Made by a program: the position numbers and the translations under genes. The notes below the pieces were generated by a model. That model did not search any database. It saw nothing but the letters and a program-made list of their open reading frames with translations, and was not told the DNA's origin. Below, in pieces: positions 24,867 through 35,279 of a DNA stretch of 64,000 nt (the stretch's first letter is position 1; each line of letters begins with the position of its first letter). Source of the stretch: Cliona cf. orientalis (Eukaryota > Porifera > Demospongiae > Clionaida > Clionaidae); contig OZ005690.1 in the NCBI GenBank assembly GCA_963930775.1, positions 9,160,225 through 9,224,224 on the forward strand, written 5' to 3'.

Positions 24867-26916
24867 GTTAAATAATCGTATAAAGATTCAACCAAGATGT
24901 ATGAATTACATTAACGGTGTGTGTTACTACTGAAATTAGTTAGTAAACTGAGGAGTGAATTACATTATTGGTGTTATTACTACTAAAACTAGTTACTTGC
25001 GAGTGAATTATTCTACTATTCAATGAGTGAATATTATTATAATAGCTACCCATATCAAAAAGTTTTGTACTACCAGTGATCATGCTTACTAGTGTGCTAA
25101 CACGATAAAGATGGTGTGAGTAGGCATGACTGGCTGTGATTGACGCCTCAGTTCTACGTATCCTCCACTGTACTGTATTATTACGAAGGAAGATTTCCGA
25201 ATGCCCAGCTTCTGAACGAATCGGCAGAAAGGCCATATTAGATGAGATCACCGCTCCTGTTCCCTGTGAATCTCCGTTCTTTCAGGTTCCTGATGGTGCC
25301 CTATTTTTTTCTTGCAAGCCTCTATACTCGAGATATTAACGCGGAAAAGCGGGACACTCCCGATTTTTCCATATATGCTAATATTAAATTTTTGTGCAAA
25401 ATCGGCAGAGAGATAAAGCTCCTCCTACTTGTATGCTTGGTATTGGTGCATAGCTAGTGATGCAAAGAAAGTGATGCTGGCCTATTTTTTTTATATGGTG
25501 CACCTGGAAGCAGAAAATGGCAAAGAACAAAGCTATTTCCATAGAGATAATACATTGACTGAATGTGTCATTTGTGTGAAAAAGTGTGAGCTAGAGCAAA
25601 TGATCACCAACTTCTTGATATGTGTATTATATTAATCATTACGGTGACCTGCACCATTTATCATTGTGTTTTGATTATTAACTCCAAGGGGTAAATACCA
25701 AGATGCCCAGAATTATCTAGAGACAAAACATAACTTTGGGGTGGAAGAAACAACAGAGTAGTTAAGGCCAACATAATATACCCACCCATAAGAGTTTTTA
25801 TTGAATACTTTATGTCATATTTCTGCTACTCTTGTACTTTGAAGGCCCTCATAAATTCCTTTTAAGGGATTAACTTTTGAACCATCCACCTTTTTTAATG
25901 TCCGTACATTTTGGCATTACTATAGTTATGGCATGCATGAATGCAACACACTGCGCTATGCATGAGTTAGCTTTCAAAAAGCACATAGAAGCTGCACATG
26001 TGCACCATATTTTTATTAGAATTACATCATCAAAACACCACCATGTTAACATTAACTACTGTTTAGTCCCTAAATCAAAGTTAATGCTGCCGTGGATACA
26101 TAATTTAATTTTATATACAGGTGTGTCTAACTCCTTGCCCCCTAAGTTTTTACCTGTGTTCTGTAGCTACAATAATAGTAGCCACTAAACGTGTGTATTA
26201 TTATACTGTAGTGTCCCGAGTAAATGTCCATGTGCACTTAATTAAGCAAAATTCTAACTTGGGCTGTATTGGCACCCAGGATATAACTTCCACATGTTTT
26301 TATACAATTTTGCTACATTGACCCCTTGAATGAGGTACCTGGGTGCTTACCTGGGAGTGGGCGCTTGCCTCTAAGAAGGAAGCCTGCATGCACAGTGATT
26401 TGGCTAGACGTACATGCATATGTAAGTACAAATAATGTTGTTGAAATGAATTCTGTCTCTGTGTTCTATTACATACAGCAGGCAAGGATTAGCGAATGAG
26501 CATGTATATGTATGACAATCTAGCTTTCTCGAACATGTAGTGCACATGCTTCTATGAATACTTGTCACCTCATTATTGTGCAATTTGTGTGGTCTATGAA
26601 TACAAATATCGTGTTTATTTATCTTGGCTGATGTAAAATAGCATTCCTTTGAAACCTTTTAGGCAGTTCCACTGTACTACAATGTCATAGCTACAGCTCT
26701 GTGCATATGCTTATGAAGTACAAGATAGTTGTAAATCCCAATCTTATTTAATTAATCCAACAAGCACTAAAGATTACTTCAAGACTTGATAATTAAGCAA
26801 AGAAATAATTTTTTATTTCGACACATACTTTACAATAATATTACAGTGCTTAGTAGTGAGTACAATAACCAATAAGCTAAAGCAGTACAGTAATTTTACT
26901 CTAACTATCTTTGTTC
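24867..26916. other. 3' flank of unit 3 and spacer before the secreted-protein cluster
   Basis: Up to about 26100 this is a diverged copy of the flank after units 1 and 2, including a local partial duplication near 24900-25000 (GAGTGAATTA motif). From 26100 to 26916 the sequence is unique and AT-rich. No gene is recognised. Confidence 0.6.
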
Positions 26917-27657
26917 TCAATAAGGGTCACAAGAGGCCGGTAGGTGGCAAACAATGTTAAAGCTATGAAAACTTGGGAAGCAGGTTGTATTGAAAGTCGG
27001 GCATCCTTGAAAGGCAAACCCATACTGCTCTGTGGTGGAACTGAACACGCGAAACGTGTTCCCATCATCGCCGCTGTCTATGATAGCCCGCCCCCCTCGG
27101 AATCCATCGTCCTCATCGGTGAAGGTTCGGCAGATAGCGTTGTAGTCTGTGTTAGCGACACATGGAAATATTGCCTCGATGTTGATAAACATTACTCCCA
27201 GTTGGCTTCGGTGGTTTCCAGAGAACCTGGGGCGGTACGAAAACAGGTTTGTTGGTGAGTCTACAGCAACATCTGGATTTGAAAGTGATAGGCTTGCCAA
27301 CGACATTTGATTACTGAGTAAAAGAGTGGTTGTGTTAGAACGATAAAGGTAAACTGTCCGTCCGCCATCAGAAAAGATCCTTAGCATCCTCACAACTAAA
27401 TATATTATAAGAATATACAATAATTTGATAGATGCTTTGCTAACATTAGGTACAACTTAGATAACAACTACGGCAGAAATATTGTATGACTTACTTGGCT
27501 GTCCATTCAGGACTCGGGCAATTTTTGTAGTTATGATCTGATCCACAACTGGAGGCTTGCTGACCTTGCAATCACAGGCTGGGCATGTTGACTGGGGGAA
27601 GACTGGATTCAACAGTGCTGCTATCAAAGTGAAAATCAGCAGAGAAGAGTGAGCCAT
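26917..27657 (-). CDS. Secreted six-Cys family member A (two exons)
   Basis: Exon 1 is 27657-27495 and exon 2 is 27395-26917, giving 213 aa. The donor GTAAGT follows codon base 1 (phase 1) and the acceptor is TTTAG. Residues 1-21 are a signal peptide; then CPACDC and a helix (VVDQIITTKIARVL). Exon 2 encodes a globular domain with FINIEAIFPC, ICRTFTDEDDGFRGGRAII, GNTFRVF, GCP, CFP and IVCHLP, six Cys in all. I do not recognise the family. A start at MAHSS is preferred over an upstream ATG because its paralogues begin with the signal peptide at this point. Last of five tandem minus-strand members. Confidence 0.8.
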
Positions 27658-27700
27658 CTTGCCAGCTGCCTTAGCTTCAAGTTTTGTACGACACTGAAAT

Positions 27701-27712
27701 GGGGGTGTGTCT
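27701..27712 (-). promoter_or_regulatory. Shared GACACACCC box upstream of the secreted genes
   Basis: GACACACCC (minus strand), or a one-base variant, lies 45-75 bp upstream of the ATG of members A (here), B (about 29000-29009), C (about 30849-30858), D (about 32176-32185, AACACACCCC) and the D copy at 53048-53058. It matches the CACACCC core bound by KLF/Sp1-type zinc fingers (established). Its function here is inference. Confidence 0.5.
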
Positions 27713-28184
27713 GTACGTAGCACGTACCAATAGTTGCAAGAAGGCAGTAGCTATAGGTGCCCCACCCCTTTTTTGAGGTATCAGTTTATGGAATTCATAG
27801 TCATGATGAAATTGTAAGAAGATGACGTTTCCATGAGGCAGTTAATTGTCCCAGTAGCTATTACAATGTTAACTTCTACTATGATTGTGTGGTGGTACAC
27901 ACTTAGTCTGTTGGTCTCCTTTGTTGTTACCACATAATATATGGAAATGAGAAAAGAACTAAGCGGGAAAATGATTAATAATTTCACCCTCCTAGAGATG
28001 CACCAACCCAGACATTAATGAAAGTTTATTGCCTTTTCACAATGTCATAGTTTATGGTCGAATCATATATTATATTATAACAGTAGAACAAGTTAAAAGC
28101 ATGGATTTAAAAATAATAAGGTGCTACACTTATTAAGCTATACACTGTAGCTTTAATAGCGTTCTAATAATTCTGATGGAATCA

Positions 28185-28929
28185 TTAAGAGCATGCTCCA
28201 CGGGGCAGCAGGCAGACAACTGATATGCTTGTCCAGTGAGACCAGCAGTCAACGTTTAGAATAGGGCAATTCTGGATGGCCACACCGTACGTTAGAATTT
28301 GTTGAGTAGTGCTGAAGACTCGAAGATCGTTTCCGATATCTGCTGCATCAATAAGATCCCTTCCCCTCCTAAATCCATCATCCTCATCCGTATAGACACG
28401 GCAGATAGGGTAGTAGTCAGTCAGTGGGGCCAGGCAGGGGAACACACCTTCGAGGTTTATAAACCAGGCAGCTAGACCACTGTTTTGACGGTCTTGAAAT
28501 CGTGGACGATAGGCGAAGATACCTCCTGCGGTTACTGGATTATTTCCATCACCAAGGTTGAGTGTTGTCAATATGCGATCTTGTGTGAGGCGTAGAGATG
28601 GTGTAACCAGTCTCAGTTGGACTTGGTTTCGAGGACGGCCTCCAATTCTCAATATCTGAATAACTATAATAATGATCACAACTTAATCTATAATAATATT
28701 ATTATGATTGTATATCATATGTGTAGCTTACTATTATGTAAAGTCACAGAAATAGGTAGATGGATTGCTTACTTGGTTCATCAGCAAATGACTGATTAAT
28801 CTTCCTTTCTATCGTTTGGTCAAGCAGCTGAACATTACTTAGATCACAGTTGCAGTCAGCTGTGCATGTCTGCTGTCCATAAGCCGTTGCCACAGCTAGC
28901 AATACAGTCACAAAGGTAGCAAGAAGCAT
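28185..28929 (-). CDS. Secreted six-Cys family member B (two exons)
   Basis: Exon 1 is 28929-28773 and exon 2 is 28663-28185, giving 211 aa. The donor GTAAGC is in phase 1; the acceptor ATAG is chosen because it keeps the frame into IIQILRIGG, parallel to IVRMLRIFS of member A. Signal peptide MLLATFVTVLLAVATAYGQ, Cys cluster CTADCNC, then a helix (LLDQTIERKINQSF). The domain has AYRPRF, WFINLEGVFPC, ICRVYTDEDDGFRRGRDLI, GNDLRVF, NCP and VVCLLPRGAC. The fifth Cys block reads CWSHW instead of CFP. Exon 2 has the same length (479 nt) as in A. Role unknown; extracellular by signal peptide. Confidence 0.82.
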
Positions 28930-29964
28930 CCTGGATTGGTGACTTCAACACTCACTGATGTAGACAGTATGAAAATCTGTAGCAAAGTGGCTTCTTTGAT
29001 GGGTGTGTCGAAGCAGAGAAGCTATAGCGCACTTGTGTCGCATACACGCCCCTAAAGTTATCAGTGAATGAATAGAATTAGTAGCAGTTGTGATTCTGGG
29101 ATAGAGATCACTTGGAAAATTCATACTCCATTCATACCGTCAGATTTGTGGGTGTGCCTAGCGTGCACAGTGTCACGTTACATGCAACTTGACAGAATAA
29201 CAAACATGATCATATATAGCTAAATTGCACATTCCAAAATTTAATGTGTGAGGAGACTTAATAGTTGCCCTAAGCTATAACATTGGCTATTAACTTTTTT
29301 CTGTCAATAATATTATTACAGTGTGAATTCTAGAGCTCACTTAGAACGTATAGTATTAAATTTTGTCGCTTGCTGAATATTAATGTATAAGAGTATCAGT
29401 TGTTGATTATTATACTGATCTTTCATATTTAAAATATAATATTATTTAAAAGAGTAGCTAATGTTTGTATCCACTGTAAATAGGTAGCTGCAGGTAGTTT
29501 CCATCCATAGCTCACACATTTCTATAGTATAATAATAATATAGTGGCTGGTCCATTTCTTCATGTGTGCATATTATAGCATATTCTTAAGTGGCTACCAG
29601 GCTCAGTTAATGAATATCAAATTTGAAGTATGAATATCCTGAAATAGTTATTGTCTATGTGGTTTGCATATGCAATGCATGTGCTCTCCAGGGGGTGTAA
29701 TACCTGTCACGTTCATATGACAAGTAGCTAGATGAACAATAAACATGTTTGTTTAACCCCTCTGCAAAGACAATGTCCTTATACTGTGTCATGAGATGGA
29801 AGAAACAATAATTATTATCAATATTATATAGCTAATAGTACGATATTTGACAGAGCTTAATAACCTTATCATAAGAAAAGGATATGGTCACAGTTTACAC
29901 AAGCATAATAATAATAACATTATAGTTTCAATAGCTATTACTTAAAGGCTAAGTTGCAATTCTC
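28930..29964. other. Spacer between members B and C
   Basis: AT-rich. It contains the upstream GACACACCC box of member B near 29000-29009 and otherwise no gene, repeat or RNA that I can support. Confidence 0.6.
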
Positions 29965-30781
29965 CTACTTACAAGTATTCCTAGGAAGATAGCATACAAT
30001 AGTGAAGCTGTGGATGTCAGGAAAGCACGTTGTTGTCCATACCGGACAGGTTTGTATAGCCAGAGCGTACGTAGCGATATTTTCAGTCGCACTGAAAATT
30101 CGGAACCTTCCGTTGCCGATATCTCCTGTATCTAGGACGGAGCGACCACCCCTGAACCCGTCCTCTTCATCAGTAAAGGCACGGCATATAGGGTAGTACC
30201 CACCAACTCTGTTAATAGGTGCAATGCACGGAAAAATAACTTCAAGGTTCATAAAGAGAGCAGCAAGGTTGCTGTTCATTCCATCGTTGAAGCGAGGACG
30301 ATAGAACATGACATTGTTGGTACCATTTGCGTCTGATTCTCCATTACCAATGGTGATAGCGTCGATTAAGGGAGCAGCGGCACTTAGTGTTGTCATGTTG
30401 GTCCTTCCCAGCTGTATGGTGCGCCCACTGCCAGTTGACGTTAGTCGCAAGATTCGAGGAACTAGAGAAAAAAATGTAATAGAAATAGTAGTATTATGAC
30501 TGCTTTCATTACAATTTCATCATCACTTTCCTCTCTCTCTCACTCTTTCAATGTCTTTTCATCTTAGCTACTATGGAATTTCTAGGAAAATAATCCTGAT
30601 ATTTCAACTTACGTGGTTCATTTCCCATAATCTCGTTGATTCTCACATTGATATAACTATCCAGATCCATGTCGGTATCTAATGGACAGTTACAAGCTGC
30701 ACAACTGTTCTGCTGCTGACCAGTAACTGGAGAAAGAACTACTGCAGTAAGCATAAAGACCAGAACTGCTGAGAGAGCCAT
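29965..30781 (-). CDS. Secreted six-Cys family member C (two exons)
   Basis: Exon 1 is 30781-30613 and exon 2 is 30461-29965, giving 221 aa. Donor GTAAGT, phase 1; acceptor CTCTAG. Signal peptide MALSAVLVFMLTAVVLSPVTG, Cys cluster CAACNC, helix (LDSYINVRINEIMG). The domain has FYRPRFND, LFMNLEVIFPC, ICRAFTDEEDGFRGGRSVL, GNGRFRIF, TCPVWTTTCFP and IVCYLPRNTC. An extra short loop (residues near NRVGGYYP) explains the longer exon 2. Upstream ATGs exist but would add a non-signal N-terminus. The region just upstream of this start is duplicated at about 51600-51730. Confidence 0.83.
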
Positions 30782-31168
30782 CTTTTTCTTTTGAGATCTG
30801 CCCTGAACAAATCCGATCAAAACTATCTGCTTAGCCGACAGAGTTTTTGGGGTGTGTCTTGATCGATACGAACTGTCTAAAGCAGCTCTATGGTGCCCCA
30901 CCCCTCTTTACTGCTATGAATTACATGATAAATTCCTATTATACAGTTAATGAATATTTCAGTAATTCTGTTCATTATGCAACCTCAACTACATTACATC
31001 ACAATAATAATATTATTATAGTATCATATTATTATTAATAATTATGCAACACCCAAAGAATTAGCTAAACATCTTACAAGAGTTACGTACAATCTTCCTA
31101 AAAGCTATAATAACGATACTGATAATAATATTAGTAAACTTCAGTGTTGCTCGGTGGTTAGCTAAATG

Positions 31169-32116
31169 TCATCCGCATGTACGCCTTGGCAGATAGCAGG
31201 AAATAACATACTCAACATAGCGAGGGAAGCAGTCCAGTGTCAGCTCCGGACAACCAGTTAAACCGAACGCAAACACCCCCTTCAAAGTTCCATTAAATAC
31301 TCGGAAACCATTTCCACTATCAGAAGCCTCGATAATTGCTCGGCCGCCACGAAAACCATCATCCTCGTATGTGAACACTTTGCATACTGGAAGATAAGAG
31401 GAGAGAGATTGGATGCAAGGAAATGCTTCAACCATGTTGATCAATAGGGCAGCGATTCCACTACGATGTGCATCTCTGTAGTTGGGATAGTAGGCAAGAA
31501 GATTATTGCTAGATGCGCTAACTGAAGAATTGAACATTGGCAGCTCAGCTCTGCGTGGACCAGTTCCCCGGACAGTGACTCCAGATATGTTTTGAAGTCG
31601 AATGGAGTTGTCACTTGCACGAGCAATGTATAGAAGTCCAAGTGCTACAATAGTAATGTATTGAAACAATAAAATTGATCGCTCCACACTTTACATACAT
31701 TGATTGTGTGTCTCTCTGTGTGTATGTGTGTATATTTGTGTATGTGTCACAGTGTGTGCGTGTATGTGATAGTTACAGACTTAACCTACTAATATGGATG
31801 GGCTCGTGATATTGAAACTTATAGGTAATTATAAAGGGTAAGTTGTAATATTAAAACTGTACACGTATTCACTGTCTAGACTGTGCCCACTGATAATTTG
31901 TATCAAGATTGTCACGTTACCTGGTGTAGAAGCCAGTCTAGCTGCTACTTCAGTTTCCACCTGGTCCTCTACTTCACTGCGAATTAGCGCCCTGAGTGAC
32001 TCCACGTTATTCAGTTGACAGTTGCATGATCCAGTTCCTCCAGGGCACATCTGTGCTTCAGCTGGTGTGTAAAGCAATGCTGAGGCAATCACCGATACCA
32101 AGATAAGATATTTCAT
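31169..32116 (-). CDS. Secreted six-Cys family member D (two exons)
   Basis: Exon 1 is 32116-31921 and exon 2 is 31644-31169, giving 223 aa. Donor GTAACG in phase 1, acceptor TTGTAG. Signal peptide MKYLILVSVIASALLYTPAEA; Cys cluster CPGGTGSCNC; a longer charged helix (LRALIRSEVEDQVETEVAAR) with heptad-like spacing. The domain has AYYPNYRD, LLINMVEAFPC, VCKVFTYEDDGFRGGRAII, GNGFRVF, GCP, CFPRY and ISCYLPRRTC. The locus is duplicated at 51590-54150, where the copy has lost a usable exon 1. This may be the functional member of that pair. Confidence 0.83.
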
Positions 32117-32350
32117 CTTGAGGAACTCGAAAAAAAATAGCTGACTTGAGATCTCTTCTTGGTTTGCAGGAAGAAAGGGGTGTGTTAAAATGTGTGTAGC
32201 TAGCATTGTTAGTCACGTGGTTAGATAATAACTATGGCCATGATCCCATGATGGTTGTGAATATCTATAGCTACATCATGCTTATTCCAAAGCCTAATCC
32301 CAGTACTTTGATTCTACATAGCTACCTAGAATTATCTACTGTGGGTAGGC

Positions 32351-32701
32351 AGGGGCGGATCCAGGATTTATCAGAGGGGGGTTCTTAGTTTAACAGTATG
32401 CGCACGAAGCGCGCGCGAATTTTAAGCCACGCCCACTTTGCTCGTTGACCACGCACATTTCTCGCTAGATTGCGTGTTCGAGGTCTTTTGATGCGCTCCA
32501 AGACTTCAAATTGACCAAATATCACTAAGAAACGTCCAAGTAGGTGAGCTAAAGACAGAGGCTTTAGTACTTTAGCTAGCTAAAGGCATGGGGGGTTCTA
32601 TGAAGCCTAGATTTTACACTACTATACAGGCTAAGTACTAAGACAGCAATCAGAAAGGGGGGTTTGTTCGAACCCATCGAACCCCCTCTGGATCCGCCCC
32701 T
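32351..32701. mobile_element. hAT-like inverted-repeat element (MITE)
   Basis: Ends AGGGGCGGATCCAG and CTGGATCCGCCCCT are inverted repeats. The flanks GGGTAGGC (32343-32350) and GGGTAGGG (32702-32709) fit an 8-bp target duplication with one mismatch, and (C)AGGGGCGG ends are typical of hAT non-autonomous elements (established). The duplicated locus near 53220 lacks the segment. Confidence 0.85.
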
Positions 32702-33358
32702 GGGTAGGGGTGGTATGCTCAATAATACTGTGCACATTTAATTTAACATGCACAAGTGCTTTAGAATTATTCTAAGTTTACTGGGTATTACGTTTAAGCC
32801 CTTTTGTGGCATAACATTAGTTGTCTTCTGTGGAAGTGGCAGGCCCTGATCATGAGGTTGTGTGCATCCATACGCCCAGAAAATAAAATTAATTTCCTTG
32901 CTAGTTAAAGATTAAAAAGGTGAAGTGTTAATACGTCATCATGCACCACCATCAGTGCTTTCCATCACAGTAATTGATCATATGAAATTAATATTAATTT
33001 AATCCCAATCCTTCCCATAATTTCAGACTCATCAATATCATGCAATGACTTGCAGCTATGAAAACATAACAAAGTCCACACAAGTGTGTATGTATGTATG
33101 TATGTATGTGTGTATGTGTGTGTGTCTGTGTGAGCATGCAACAACAACAACTGACCCAATTACAAAATTAATTACAGCTCATATCTCAGTTTCTAGCTAT
33201 CTATATAGGAATGAACTGTTGCAAAGATTCCTGCGGACAAAAGTTACTTATGTTTGCTGATATTTGGATAGTTGGGTTTTAGTTTTCCCATAATATTATG
33301 ACTAGTGCATATAATCGTAATATTGGTCAGTTTACTGAACAATAAAATTATCCACATA

Positions 33359-33565
33359 CCGTAGGTCGGGTTTTAATTGCGAGTATCTATTAATTGCGAA
33401 TTGCGAGTTTTTCTACGTTTCGCAATTAATAGATTCGCAAACATAAACGTGCACGTATACTATAGTACGGTACGGGGTTGTCCATCACAATTATTGGATT
33501 TGCAATTTGGCCTGACTTGACTAGAACGCAATTATTAAACTACGCAATTAAAACCCGTCCTACAG
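33359..33565. mobile_element. TA-flanked inverted-repeat element, CCGTA end
   Basis: Left CCGTAGGTCGGGTTTTAATT and right (reverse complement) CTGTAGGACGGGTTTTAATT match at nearly all positions. TA lies at 33357-33358 and 33566-33567. The interior is rich in AATTGCGA inverted motifs. Length 207 bp. Confidence 0.85.
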
Positions 33566-33716
33566 TAAAGAGTGTATGTTTGTTTATTTCTGTAGTAATG
33601 ATAATAATAATATTTTTTAGGAGCAAAATTAACGGAACAAGATTACTACTGCAACACATTTCATAGTTTTAATCTCTAGTTTTTCTGTGATGTAGCTAGT
33701 GTAGCCTGCCATTACA

Positions 33717-34513
33717 CTATGAACATGTTGCTCTTGGTAGATAGCAAGCAACAGTAAAACTGTAGTATGATGGAAAGCAAGAATCGGTAAACTCAGGGCA
33801 GTCTTGGATTGCCATACCATAAGTCTCAATGTGGCTGGTAGAGCTGAATACACGAAAAGTGTTACCACCATCACCAGCTTCGATTATTGCTTTTCCCTTT
33901 CTAAACCCATCCTCTTCCTCAGTTAAGATATGGCAGATTGGAGCATAGGTGGGAGTCAACTTCAGGCACGGGAATACTCCAGGAAGATTAATGAAAATTC
34001 CGGCTAAGTTGCTTGCATGGTCTTCGGGATACCTGGGTCGATAAGCAAGAAGGTTGTTTGGTGCTGTGGAGGGCACAGAAGGATTGGATATGCTTATAGT
34101 GGACAAGAGAGTTGCCTCAAAAGGATCTAAGGACGTATGGTTATGCATTTCGAGTTTTAATTGTCGATCAGGAGACATATGTAACCGTAATAGTCGCACA
34201 TCTGTAAAGTAACAAGACATCGTGATATATAAAAGTAGCAGGCTATGCATATTGGTTTACTGATGTAATGAAGGAATTTTATCACAGCAGGTATCTATGT
34301 AGCTATGTCATAATAATACATTGTGATCAATCATTGTAGCTTACATGGTTCATCTGCTAGAATACGATTGACTTCATCCTGAATAACGTGGCTCAGCATC
34401 TCAATAATATTACTGGTTAACTGACAGTTGCACGCATTGCAAGAGTGAGCACCACTTGCAGGGATGGCTACAACTGTAATAATTGCAAGTAAATACATCA
34501 GAGGCTGTCTCAT
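33717..34513 (-). CDS. Secreted six-Cys family member E (two exons)
   Basis: Exon 1 is 34513-34345 and exon 2 is 34201-33717, giving 217 aa. Donor GTAAGC, phase 1; acceptor TTACAG. Signal peptide MRQPLMYLLAIITVVAIPASG, Cys cluster CNACNC, helix (IIEMLSHVIQDEVNRIL). The domain has LLAYRPRY, IFINLPGVFPC, ICHILTEEEDGFRKGKAII, GNTFRVF, DCP, CFPSY and VACYLPRATC. The core motif is EEDGFRKGKA, the most diverged of the set. First gene of the minus-strand cluster in transcription order. It is missing from the duplicated D/E locus at 53.8 kb. Confidence 0.83.
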
Positions 34514-35166
34514 CTTTCTTCGTTTAATTCCAATAGCTATATAATCTCACTGTATAAGTAACATCCATTTCTTTTTATACCCAGCTGTAACCTCGTGTGT
34601 CACTGTTCTTTTGACATGCTGTGCACCTGTTTTCAATCATGTTTATCACACAAACCTTCCTTCATTAAATTTAATTGGTGGAGTCTCAGAGTCTGGGATA
34701 ATCATTAATAATTATTATCAGTCAATACTTCAAAGTTGTGTATGTAAACTTTCTGTTTCTAATCAAATTATTTAATGATAACCATAGCCCAAATATTAAT
34801 TTTATATTAGCCATCTGGCTGCGGCATAATTATTAGGTTGAGCCATCTGGTTCAAGTATACAATCTTCCTCCTAGCCGCCTTAAATTATTATTGTAGCTA
34901 TACTATTATACACCTACCTATCCATGCTTCAGTACCCAAATCTTTATAATTATAATATCAAATACGTTAGAGGTAGCTATTAATTCCAGTATGCAGCTAG
35001 TTATTCTTTGCTCATTTCCATTTAATAACAATAAACCTCTTCTTTAAAATTAATAATATTATGACATTATAACTAATTATTATAACCCTATACATAGATA
35101 AGCCATGTGCAGTGCCTGCATGCATGTTTATATGCATGCATGTGGCAACATAGATAATGGTGGCAG

Positions 35167-35269
35167 TAGTGTCGTGAATCACACTGGATGTATTGTATCA
35201 TCTCTCCGTGTGCTGGTGATGCAATACATCCAGCACTACGGAAGTAGGAGGGTATGGTTCACGAGACTA
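35167..35269. mobile_element. 103-bp element with 10-bp target duplication
   Basis: Ends TAGTGTCGTGAATCACAC and, in reverse complement, TAGTCTCGTGAACCATAC. ATGGTGGCAG flanks it on both sides (35157-35166, 35270-35279), while the duplicated locus has a single ATGGTGGCAG (53955-53964). A 9-10-bp duplication suggests a Mutator-like origin (inference). Internal arms (GGATGTATTG and CAATACATCC) make it almost one hairpin. Confidence 0.88.
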
Positions 35270-35279
35270 ATGGTGGCAG

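Larger units (their letters stand above)
1..26100 (+). repeat. Three-unit tandem duplication carrying beta-helix receptor genes
   Basis: Three units of roughly 7.5, 7.9 and 10.7 kb follow each other in the same orientation (about 1-7554, 7555-15419 and 15420-26100). Homology covers the 100-150 bp upstream of each gene, the whole 4.4-kb gene and 1.5-2 kb of 3' flank. For example, the same block with a TTTATTGTCCATACATGCTGC-like stretch lies near 5370 and 12920 and, diverged, near 25890. Unit 3 is longer because of a 4.9-kb insertion in its gene. Unit boundaries are approximate because the left end of unit 1 lies at the window edge. Confidence 0.9.

Noticed and set aside
25877..26188. 103-codon frame after unit 3
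   Set aside because: It lies in the duplicated 3' flank; the counterparts in units 1 and 2 do not keep the frame.
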